Origin: Symsagittifera roscoffensis | Lineage: Eukaryota > Xenacoelomorpha > Acoela > Convolutidae | NCBI RefSeq assembly: GCF_963678635.1 | Contig: NC_087067.1 | Coordinates: forward strand, 13,777,018-13,839,017 | DNA: 62,000 nt | Direction: 5' to 3' | Part shown: positions 18,499 through 30,500 of the stretch, piece after piece | How the letters are laid out: each line of letters opens with the position of its first letter | How positions within the stretch are numbered: the stretch's first letter is position 1 | Position numbers and translations under genes: made by a program | Notes under the pieces: generated by a model | Told to the model about the DNA's origin: nothing | Databases searched by the model: none | What the model saw: only the letters and a program-made list of their open reading frames with translations

Positions 18499-19454
18499 AT
18501 TTTTGCACATTGATTTCAAATGAAACAAATTGACACACCTTTTACTAGATGACTGCAATAGTTTTTAAATACCATTCCTATCAATATCTCAGTTTTTAAA
18601 CTCCTATTTGAACAAATTATCTTGATTATTTTTTCATCTTTCCCACGAGCAGTTCAAGTGTTTGGCGACCTCGGGTTCATTCCCAGTGTCTAAAGGAGCT
18701 TAAATTGTTTTGTAGATTATTTTCCTTTTTGCGCACTCGACTTTAATTCCAATTTACATCATTCTCCGCTGCAACATATTTGCCAATGCCTGCCTCACAT
18801 TCCAGAATCGGATCCACAAATTAAGCAATTGCAGTTAAAAAATTTGCAACAGATATCGTTCTTGCTGCAATTAGAGGTGAGCATTGTCAAACTGTTTTCA
18901 CGGGCTATGCAAATTCCTCTCTAATGAAATTCAGAATAGGTAATTTTTATTTGATCTTAACAGTGAGATTTTCTCCAATCAAATAGCAAATCAATTTCAA
19001 CATAAATAAAAGCGACATTGACTCATCGTTGCATGTTCAACTGAACGAAAGAATTGAAAGCTTTCTCACACGCTTTAAATGTTTATTACTCTGAAAAAGC
19101 AGCCAATACTGCTTGAAAACTAAAAGTCTCCGATGAAAACAAGTTGTTCAAGTGAGTTAGAGGGGTTTAGCTCGTGAACAGGGGGAGATTTATCAGAATG
19201 AGGGAGGAGGTTGTACTAGTTTTTCAGGTTGGGGGATGACTACGCGGGTGGTGGTTCAGGTTGGGGGATCAGAAACCACATTTGATGGTTTAGGTGGTTC
19301 AGAAATGGCCTTGTTGGACACTTTTGGCCAAAAAAAAATCGTTTTTTGGAACGCAATTCATTGCAAAACAGTCTATTTACATTTTTTCCTGGCCAAAAAT
19401 TTTCTAAGCTGTTTTAAAAAGTCGTTGAAAGGAACAAAATTGAGAAACACAAAA
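18499..19454. repeat. Duplicated segment copy A (right part)
   Basis: Aligns with 20534-21440 with scattered substitutions and small indels, from ATTTTTGCACATTGATTTC to TTGAGAAACACAAAA. No gene recognised. Copy B has an extra stretch near 20930-21030 that copy A mostly lacks. Confidence 0.85.
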
Positions 19455-19461
19455 TCTTCTT

Positions 19462-19726
<265 letters not shown>

Positions 19727-19897
19727 CCCTTTCTTCTCTCTTCTCTCTCTCGCTCTCTCTCTCTCCTCGTTCTCACTACTTCTCTCTGGCTCTTATCTCC
19801 CCTTATTTTTTCTCTTTCTATCTGTCTCTAACTTCGTATTATCTATCTACGTTTTTTCTACCTACGTATTATCTATCTATCTACGTATTAGCTACCA

Positions 19898-19898
<1 letters not shown>

Positions 19899-19969
<71 letters not shown>

Positions 19970-20065
19970 ATCTATCTATCTATCTATCTATCTATATATC
20001 TATCTATCTATCTATCTTTCTATCTATCTATCTATCTATCTATCTTACTATCAATCTATCTATCA

Positions 20066-20142
<77 letters not shown>

Positions 20143-20151
20143 AATATCTAT

Positions 20152-20241
<90 letters not shown>

Positions 20242-20283
20242 CTCTAGCTATCTATTTATCTATCTATCTATCTAAATATCTTT

Positions 20284-20357
<74 letters not shown>

Positions 20358-20445
20358 ATCTCTCTAGCTATCTATTTATCTATCTATCTATTTATCTAAC
20401 TATCTATCTATATATCTATCTGTCTATCAATCTATATATCTAGCG
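19899..20445. repeat. (CTAT)n microsatellite with interruptions
   Basis: About 545 bp of CTAT units with scattered substitutions. A block near 20230-20290 is nearly repeated at about 20350-20400 (CTCTAGCTATCTATTTATC), pointing to internal segmental slippage. Confidence 0.97.
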
Positions 20446-20466
20446 TAATTGTAGTGTGAAACTGAC

Positions 20467-21440
20467 TCATCGTTATCCTTTGAATTTTTTGTACGCTTTT
20501 GACACTTCTGTGTTTTTTGCAAACATGAGTGACATTTTTGCACATTGATTTCAAATGAAACAAATTGACATACCTGTACCTTGCTGCAATAGTTTTTATA
20601 TACCATTGTTATCAATATCTCAGTTTTTAAAATTCTATTTAAACAAATTATCTTGATTATTTTTTCATATTTCTCATGAGCAGCTCAAGTGTTTGGCGAC
20701 CTCGGGTTCATTCCCAGTGTTTGAAGGAAGCTTGAATTGTTTTGTAGATTATTTTCCTTTTTGCGCACCCGACCATAACTTCAATTTACACCATTTTCTA
20801 CTGCAATATATTTGCGAATGCCTGCTTCACATTCCAGAATCGGATCCACAAATTAAGCAAATGCAGTTTAAAATTTTTTTAAAGTGGTCGTTCTCGCTGC
20901 AATAAGTTGTGAGAATTGTCAAAACTGTTTGCGTATCCCTCCCTTATGAAGGTGTAATACAGATAGGAAAACTTAAGTGTTTCATCTGGGTTTGTGACAG
21001 CTTTTTTAGACGGAATGGTCTGATCTAGCGATTCAGAATAGGTAACCCTAATTGGATCTTAACAGTGAGATTTTCTCAAATCAAAAAACAAATCAGTTTC
21101 AACATAAATAAAAACGACATTGGACTCATCGTTGCATGTTCTACTGAACGAAAGAATTGAAGGAACATTCTCTCACGCTTTAAAAGTTTATTCCGAAAAA
21201 GCAGCCAATACTGCTTGAAAAGTAAAAGTCTCTGATGAAAACAAGTTGTTCAAGATGAAAACAAGTTGATAAGAAGACACATTTGATGGTTTAGGTGGTT
21301 CAGATATGGATTTGCTGGACACTTTTGGCCGAAAAAATTGCATGTTTGCAAAACAGTCCATTTACACTTTTTTCCTGCCCAAAAATTTTCTAAACTATTT
21401 TAAAAAGTCGTTGAAAGAAACGAAATTGAGAAACACAAAA
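20467..21440. repeat. Duplicated segment copy B (uninterrupted)
   Basis: Homologous to 1-70 plus 18499-19454. It lacks the retrotransposon and so gives the empty-site sequence (GAC-ATT-TTTGCAC at 20531-20543). Copies A and B are separated by the microsatellites. Confidence 0.85.
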
Positions 21441-24400
21441 GGAAACACAAAAATCAAAGTTGAGAAGAAACAAACTGAAATTGAACAACAGGTAACAGCC
21501 AGCTTTTGTTTAAAACGTAAAAAACACTTTGCCTCTAGAAAAGTGGAAAAAATCTATGAAGTTTCATTGTTTGGCCTTGAAAAGTAAAAAAGTATTTATT
21601 ATTATTGATTTGCAATGGATTTTAGTGCTTTAATAAAATTTTGAATGCTTTAAGGATTTTAATGCTTTATTTCAATTAATGAAAAAATAACCCATTTCTA
21701 ATTGATTGTAATCGATTATTTTTAATTTAGGGACTCGTACCATAAAAGCTAAATTTAATCGATCCTTATCCATGGAACTGTAGCGGGATAGTTTGTACTT
21801 CATCAAGAGTAAATTTTTTTGGTTTCTTCTCCTGAAGTGAACAAAAATATTTCAACTAAAAAGTCTCTATGATAAAATAACTAACTTTCGACTAATACAG
21901 ATTTTGAATCGAAATCTAAGGAACAGTTCAAAGAAAATATGGACCTTTTTCAGCGAAGTGCTTACAAGTCATACGGTTTTTACTGGAACGATGGCGACAC
22001 TCTCCTGCTTTTGCATCCTTCTTTTCTTTTAGAGCAACCTTCTGTGAAAAATATTTGAAGACACAAGAAAAAGTCGTGAAAGACTTTTTGCGTTGCCAAG
22101 CGCCACTACTTCCAAAAGTTGCTTGCGAGTTCCTTGCCGTCGTCCGCTGTAAAATTTATACAGAAATTGACCGTATCTATTCAAGGAAAAAACTTTTGTT
22201 ACAAAGCGTTTGTCTAATGGAGAAAAAGATGAATCGAGGGTGCGTTTGATAGAACAGTGTCTTCAAACTACTTCATAACGAAGACGCATTGCTAGATGCG
22301 AAACTCACGTCACAAGCTACGTGGAAAAGTTGTAATTGACGATAAGGATCAAGGCAAAACTCTTGGAACTTTAATACAATGACTTCCGACAACACAACGA
22401 TGAAGTTCACACATTTGAAAAAATTGAATCCTTATCAGGAAGTGTAAAAAAAATGAGTTTGAATATCATCGAAATTATTAAATGTGCATTTGCGAAATCG
22501 AATAAGTCAAAAAATCTAAACCCGAGTCTAATTTAGAATTTTCCCATGAACTGTGGTGCTGACTGCTCAATGTTGCTATTAAGGGAACCATGGATATGTG
22601 ACGAATGATTACAATCATTGCCCGATCAAGATCTTTGGATCAATGAGTTCAGCCTTTAACTCAAATGGGTATGTAATATTTATCAAAGATTTCAAGTCTC
22701 AGAAAATCCAACAAGATGTCTCTTTGAAATGAATTCTTAATACTCTGTAGTCATTGCCAATACCCATTTGGAGCCCCCTTTATCGGAAAAAATAACCGTA
22801 GTTGATAATGACGCAGATTAAGTTTTGATTAAGTATTTTTTTGTGGGTAAAGGCACACACTTTTCAACCAGTTGGGTTGATCCAAAAATCCCTGTGTCGT
22901 GCACACACAAAAAAATCTACAATCAGCATAAAGGCACAATGGCTCGTACCATACTTAGTGTAAAATTTTTACAGATTTGAAAAATTTAGAAAAACCGTAA
23001 AAACAAGAAAAGTGATCATCTGAAACTTTCATCTCACTGATAGTAATCACAGCTAAGAAAGACGTATAGATAAAACTAACAATGAGAGCAAAATAGAAAA
23101 ACGAATGTTTCTGCAAAAAAATATCAGTTGCCAAATAAAGAACACTAGTCGATCAAGGAAGGTTATCTAGTCAGATCTTGCAAGAACTTGGAATTTACTT
23201 TGCAAAATCAATGAAGAGTGAGAGTTTCTAGCAAGAATTTTGCAAGGTTCTTGCAAGATCTTTCAAAAAATCCTACTGTGAAAATTTTTCAAAAAACCTT
23301 ATTCTGAGCGCCAAAAAAAACACCATGGAGTTCCAATTGGACTACGGTCACAAACATTTCTGAATTCAAGTTCGGATTAAAAAATTAGGTTGGTCAAGTC
23401 TTGAAAATGGTCAATTATAAGCACATTTTTCCGCTTTCGTGAGGTGAAAAACTTCACGTTGTGTTTGTAATTTACGAATTAGATGATTAGATGATTTATG
23501 CATATGATTAGTGAACAAATGGCCCATATGGCTTGCCATCCAACTACGATGTTCCTTCCTTCATTTCAAAATTTCATTGTGCAATTGGGAATAGCATGTT
23601 TTCATAAAGCCAAATAACCGAAGAGCAAGCAATGTTTTTGATAAAGCGGATCAAACTTTTTTCAAAGAGGCACGGATGCACAATTTACATCTTTTAAAGT
23701 TTGCTTTCATCACTTGAAGCACGCAAAACGAATTATTAGAGCAATTTATACGTTTCATATGGCAAACAGACGGGCAGACATACTGTTTCAAAAAGAAAAC
23801 TTATAAATTGTTAGGCAATTGAAAAACCGATCGATGCTACATTGGGGAATTTGAAGGCAGTAATATTTTTGAGTGACAATTTTAAAATTTCAAAAAGCTA
23901 ATACTAGATCATAGCAGGTGCGTCAAAGGGTCTGCTCGTAGTGGAATTAGAAAAGCTGTTTTTGCATCGCAACTCTTACAACTTTTGAAGAAAATGAGGA
24001 AATTTATAAATTCGGTGAGATTTGTGCCTCCGGGAAAAAAGTCGCTGCAGAAACAATTTTTTAAGTTTATGAAACGTTTGGTAGTGATGCGCAAACATGA
24101 AAGTTGCGTTAATCGAGTTTCGTTTTTAATAAAGTTTTTTTTAGAAACTCTATCTAGTTTTTGAATAATTGTATCAGATTTTTTGTTGCTTGGTCGGAAT
24201 ATTTAGGTTTTTCTTCCGGTACGGCCAAAATTTCTCAAATTTTCAAAGAAAAAGTTTTTCAAACATAAAAAAGACACGCTGAACTTGTCTATGAGCTTTT
24301 TTAATGGGTCCAAAGTTAATACTTTTTGCTTGTCATTGCACAAAATTATGTTTTAGGCAAGATTTTCATGAAAAAGATTGAAAGAAATTACATTCGGTTT

Positions 24401-25239
24401 TTTAACTAGACAATAATTTTTGGGCAATAAAAAAATTTGGGCAGCTTATGGGTCAACTTGGAAGATCAGTGTTTAGATTTGATAATAGCTGGTTGGCTAA
24501 ATAGCTATTTCAATCGTGAACCAAAAAAAAATTCAAAATTTGAGACAAAAAGTTATAACCAATTTGGTTGGTCTATTGATAAACCTGGGTTAACAAAAAA
24601 TGAGAATCTTACAATTGGTTTTTGAAAACAAATTTTCTTAGATTTCCATACTATTCCAAAGAAAAAAATAGTATGAAAACAGCTTTTTTAGCTTTTTTTG
24701 CCATTTATGTAATAGTTTGACTAGATTTTCTTACATAAACATTATGACAAGCATTTTCCTCATATATTGTATTTTTTTTGTGTGTTCTGATTTATAATTT
24801 GGTGTTGTAACCTGAAAACAAAAACTAATCGTTTTTGCAAATGCAAAAGCCAATAGGTTGAATGGCATCAAAGTCGCAGATTAAATTAATCCTCGAGATA
24901 TGCCAATTAGTTTAAACTATTGAAATTCACAAAAAAGTGTAAGAGTTAGTAATAAGAAAATAGTAATACTGACATAACGGAATACTTCTTTGAGTTTATT
25001 TTTTCTTTTTTTTATATAAAAAACACTGGGCCTGGGTTAAAGTTTCAAATTTGAGTTTCCAGTTATCGTCGAAAATTTATATGAAATTTTGACAAAATCA
25101 GCACCTTCAGTTCATAGTATGGTTAATCAGGCGTTTTGGCCTTTGATTTTTTCACTGTCGAAGCAAAATTAAACCAGATGGTCTAGAAATTTGATCATAC
25201 TATCACTTTTTTCACGCAAATTTGCATTGTGGTTAGTTT
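21441..25239. other. Intergenic DNA, no gene recognised
   Basis: AT-rich with many T and A runs. A short open stretch at about 22055-22249 (64 codons) has a slightly coding-like base mix but no recognisable product or splice context. It also contains the inverted repeat at 23173-23261. Confidence 0.5.
23173..23261. repeat. Exact 15-bp inverted repeat
   Basis: AGATCTTGCAAGAAC at 23173-23187 and its exact complement GTTCTTGCAAGATCT at 23247-23261, with a 59-bp spacer. It may be a small MITE remnant or hairpin. Confidence 0.7.
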
Positions 25240-25566
25240 CAGGGGCGATTTAGGGGAGGGGGCGGGTGGGGGTTTGCTTCCTTTTAGGGATTCAACCCCT
25301 GCCGACGCAAAGGGTCCCCTTTGTACTATTTTGATATATCCATTTTTGGTGACGGACCCTAAAATTTTTCTAAAGGCCTTTTTCGCTTTTTTCGGCCTGT
25401 TTTTTCAAATTTTCGGATGTGCCGCAGAAATTTCGGCCAAAACAGAGTCTTCGTAGTGCTTTGGGAGAGCTCAGAAAATCAATTCGGTCGACCTAAAAAA
25501 AAGGTCGACAAAACTTTCGATTTTTCAAAATCCACCCCCTTCGAGAAAATCCTAGATCCGCCCCTG
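25240..25566. mobile_element. hAT-type MITE with 8-bp target duplication
   Basis: A 327-bp element starting CAGGGGCGATTTAGGG and ending CCTAGATCCGCCCCTG, which are imperfect terminal inverted repeats. GTTAGTTT lies on both sides (25232-25239 and 25567-25574). An 8-bp duplication is the mark of hAT elements. It has no transposase frame and is therefore non-autonomous. Related to 49339-49719. Confidence 0.85.
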
Positions 25567-25574
25567 GTTAGTTT

Positions 25575-27590
25575 GATATATTTTTTATAGTTGACGATCT
25601 CGTTAAGAATGCACGGTATACGCATACCGTTACGGTATATGTTATAAAAATGGTTATGTCCAAAAATAACAAAAATTGAAAAATTATTTAAAAATTTAAG
25701 GAAGCTTAGACACGGCAATTAGTTCATCCCGGCTTTTGACCTAATACAAACAGTCTTGTCTTTCTTGTTTTGTTTGGAATTTCATCGTTTTTTTTTTCAT
25801 TTCTTTTTTTTCTGAAAGAAAAACAGCTCTTTCAAACTGGTCAAAACTCCCTGATTTCTCTCTTTACCTCAAACTGTTTTATGGCTATACTGGCGCGCTC
25901 TGTCGGCGGGGTGTCAAAATGCGAATAAAACAAAATTCCTAAAATATATATTCGCTCTTGCAATGAGTATAAGCAAATATGCAACTACCAATTTGGTCTC
26001 CCATGGATTTGTTTTGGTTTCCAAGTTTGAGTTTATTGTTATCTTCTAACCAAATTTATCCTGTTTCGTAAACTTATTTAATCGGTGGGGTAGATATGTG
26101 ACACTATTGGAAGTTATGGTGTAAATCAATTTACCATGTGGATTAACTATTCAACGATCCTCCGTGAAAGGATAATAAAACCCTAAAAATGTAAACATTC
26201 TTCACACCTTTAGCACTTTTTCTTTTCCGGTCAGTCGCACTTTCTTAGTAATTTTCTAAAAAATAAATTACGTGGTGTCATTTTTTGACCATCATGTTTA
26301 TGTTAAAAAACATCTAACAAAATTTTCACTGATATGCTTGCTTTTTTATTTTATCTGAGAATCATGATTATAACTCATGTTAAATTTTCTTTAGCCTGAC
26401 TGCGTGTAAAGCAGAAAAAAAAGAGTTACAAAAGAGATTTTTATAATCTTATTGTTATAAAAAACCCTTTCAAGTTACTTAACTATCTATTATTCTTAAT
26501 GGAATTAGATTTGAGTGTTAAATAAAAACCCAACTGAGGCGTATTGTTAGACTGGGTTGTCCGGGTCGACCTCGTGACGGGTAAACCCCTTGGGTTTTCC
26601 GCCCCCTTATCACCCCGATCGGAAGTTCCAATGGGGAGTTTACCTGTGGGTTCAAAGCGGGCTGATTATCCTGAATTTCGAAGATAAAAACCCTTTTAAG
26701 ACACCTTCGCAATCTACTACCGGTTCAGATTATTAACCCATTTGGAAAATGAACCAAAATCCGGCTGGAAGGAAATATTTGGTTGCAAAGGGAAGTTGGG
26801 GGTTATTTCTGTAGACTGCTGAATTGACTTTTGTTAAACAGTCTTTATACTTTTTCAATCTATTGTCCAAACAAGAGTCAACAAACAGGTTCTATTATAT
26901 CCCAATTTTCCATTTTACTGTAAGCAGCTCATTCAGCGTCCTAGTCAGAGTCAAGGTAAAACGCCTATTTTATTTTTAATTAAAAACATATATGGTGGCT
27001 CTAAAAAGAATCATAATAATTTGCAATTCAATTATTGCAAGGGCGTGGTCGTTGCTTTTCCGTGAAGTATTACAAATTATATTAAATTGTTTCCAACTAG
27101 GCGTCTCAGATTGCGGGAAAGGGGAGGGGAACGGTTTACTCTTTTTGGAGAGGGGTTAGATTGTTTTCTGAGATGATCACCCAGATAGTTTTGCTAAAGT
27201 CAATAATTTTGGGCCAAACTTTTTTCCGAGAACGTATACCAAGTTTGATGGTTATAAAGGAATTTCGAAGTTTTGAGGAAACCGTGTTGCATAAATCCCC
27301 TTGAGCTTAATGCATAATGACTAATGACGCCGAGGTATTAAAACAATTTCAGGGTTGGTCATTAAAAAACCGGTTTCATAGAGTAATCTGAAGAATAGGA
27401 ACTATGGCGTAGGATCTGTTTTTTTTTTGGCCTCCCGATTTGGGCGTTCCTACAGAAAGCTCGTCGCATAAAGTTTGAAAAACTTTTGTCGTGAAAAAAT
27501 TTGGTCTGTATTAAACGTTCATTACAAAAACGAACTTCTAAATTTTAAATTCTAACTGGGCTTAAACAATTCATAGTCAGGTTGTTAGCA
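25575..27590. other. Intergenic DNA with a small GC-rich island
   Basis: No gene recognised. A 140-bp stretch at about 26530-26670 is clearly more GC-rich than its surroundings (GGGTCGACCTCGTGACGGG), with an open minus-strand frame of 64 codons. It looks like a remnant of a foreign or mobile sequence. Confidence 0.4.
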
Positions 27591-30500
27591 TTAAATGGAG
27601 TGGTCAATTTCAGTTGCTGAAATCCTTGAACAAAGTTTGCCGACCTCTGTTAAAATAAGTTCATTTTTATCGTCGGTAACGACCAAGTAAACCAGCGGTG
27701 CCAGCAAAGGTGCTAGCTCCGAAACTGGCGGCCATTTTTTGGTCAAATTTCGATCCAGAATTAGCGGAATTATCTTTTTGTTCCAAAGTTTTGCCAGATG
27801 AAATTCGCTTCTGGCGTTTGCGGAGTTTAAGTAGCTTTCCGTCAAGCATGGGACAAAAACTTTGCAGCTTTGTACACCTTCTTGTATTTTTCCATACAGA
27901 TTGTCGCCCGGTCCTATTTTCTGTTTATCTTGCCAAACATGAAAACATTTTTGAGTCAGTTTTCCGTAAATTTGGTCAACTAAAATGCCGTCGGCCCAGC
28001 TGTATGAAAGGAAAACATCGACTGATTTCGATACTTCAGAGGTACCAGGATCGAATCCAGCCGAAACCGCTTTGTTTTTGCTTTTTGAAGACGATGCTTT
28101 CACTTTTTCCGGCTCAAATTTAGGGCCGAGGCTTCTAATGATTTCTTTCATTTTCCAAGCTATTTCGTTCGATTTTGGGTGCGCTTCAAGAACATCGCTG
28201 ACCGTTTGCCTGTTTTTGTTTCTCAGAACTAAGTCAGGAAGCTCTTTACATTGAGTGCAGAGAGCCGAAAGAGCATTCAGGTTACATTTTCTTGCTGCTA
28301 AATGCAGGGCAGTGTTTCCAGTCGATGTCTGCTCGTCGATTAACAGAGAAGTTTCTGCTAGTAGGAACTGAATGACGTCACTCTGGTCTGAGTCAGCTGC
28401 TTCGTGCAATGGGTTCCAGTTGTCGTCCGTCTTCCCGACTGAAAAAATAAGCTGATTTTAATCCATTTTTTTCTGCGAATTTATATATTCAAGTCACTAA
28501 AAATCAATCAAGCCCTGGAACTTTGCTTGCGGAAGAATAATATTAAAAATTTTCAAAACCTCATTTTTCAAAACGAATAAAACTCTACTTAATTTTTGCA
28601 AAGTTTCTTGAAAAGCAACCGAAATTCGAAAATTTTTGCACAAATTATGAACTTTTGAGGAAGTCACATAGCATAAATGTAACATGTTCACTTCGAGATC
28701 ATCAGATTGTGATTTCGATGCCTTGCCATAGCAATGCTAGTGTGTGAGGATGAACTCTAGCTTCAGGTCTACTACAACTTGACCAATGTTTGGCTGCAAT
28801 AGTGGTACTATATCTGGAAAAACTATACGCAAAAAAAAACACCCCGAAGCCGCAAGTATATTCACCGCAAGAAAATACTACAAGCAAAAGAACATCCTGA
28901 AGCCGCAAGAAAAAGCATTCTCACTGATTTCTTCAACAAAAATGTGAAGAATGAGAAAAATGGAAATTGACTATGCCTAGAAAAGATTGATAGTTTTTTT
29001 TAAGAATCCACTTCGAATCGCTGAAACCTTAATGAAAAGTGATGAAATGGTTTTTTATTTTAATTTTTATATTACAAAATGTTCAATAAAAAACAGACGG
29101 CTCTAAAATGCAAACCTTTATTTTTTCGAGCTCCATCTGAAGTTTCTTAAACAATTTCTAGTTTTTAATATAAAACGCTCATTCTTTAAAATTTCAAACT
29201 TCCAACGCCTGACTAATTTTCAATCTTATAAAAAACATGAAAATCTGTGTTCAGAGCGTTGCATCTCCAAAACTTTTAAACTATTTAAAATAATGGAATT
29301 TTTCGAATGTTTTATTTTACGTGAGGTCAAAAAATTAAAAATTTTGCTTGTCTTGAAATATTTTTTATACGATTTTTTTTCAATACAGTTTCAGAATTTT
29401 CGAATTAAAATATGCAATATCTGAAATGCACATCCAAACACATCTTAGACTAAAACTTATGTTAGTTAGCTGGCTGATTTTTTAAGGCTTTAATTGATTC
29501 TTCAGAATTTTAAAATGGATGCCTCAATTGCTTTTGAATTGATAATCATGGGGAATTTTATTGATTTTTAGACTAAATTCTGAGGATATGATCAGTTTTT
29601 TCTATAAATTTGTTGTTCGCTAAATTTTTTCTTTCAATTAGCTAAAATTGTTGTAATTTTTTTCAATTTCGAGTTGTCCAAAAACTTTGTCTTTTGTTTA
29701 ATAAAATTCTAAATAATTTTTATAATTTAACGCAATTTTTTGAGTTTTTGGAAAAAGTAAGATCTAATTGTCAAAATTTTTTCTGCAAATAATCATAAAA
29801 AATTTGCGTTTTTTTTATTTATTTGAGTATTTTGAAAAATCTTCAACATATTTACTAACAGATTGAAAAGTTTTTTGACAAAAACTAGCCATGGTAGCCA
29901 GGATTCGTATAGAAAAACTAGAAAACTTTCAAATGTTGATAGAACTAAGAAAATTCCTTCCAACTTTCGACGGTCGCACAACACCGCTAAATCAACGTAT
30001 AAAGACGTCTTCCGTATTTGAGATTTGTTTTTGCTTCAGAACACAATTTATTTTTGCTTTATGTGGCTTTAAAAGAGATTGATAATTGCTTTTTATTATT
30101 AGTAAAATAAGTACTGCCATTGATCTTTGTGTTGTGACCAATGAAAATGGAAAGGAACTTTGTATTCGGGAGTGTTTTAATTGTTTTCTCTTTCTTCCAA
30201 AATTTTTTTTCGTTTTCTATGCAAAATCAGGTACCAGAAATAATGATCGAACAGATTCAAGTGATTTATTATGTTAAAGCCCTTCTAGTTGGAATTCGAA
30301 CGCAATTAAACATTTTGTAAAAAAAATCCTAGAGTGGAGAAAACCGATTTGAAATTTTTGATTTTTCGTCATTTTTCAGCAAGCAAAGCGATCGAGTAAC
30401 AATTGTTTCATATGGAAATTAGAAAATCAGTCTGCAAAAAGTTTAATTTTACTAAGAAGAAAATTAATTTTGGAACCCTTAGTTAGCTCTTATCGGGCAA

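Noticed and set aside
20427-20615. Minus-strand 62-codon frame near the end of the CTAT array
   Set aside because: Spans the duplication boundary and has no counterpart preserved in copy A.
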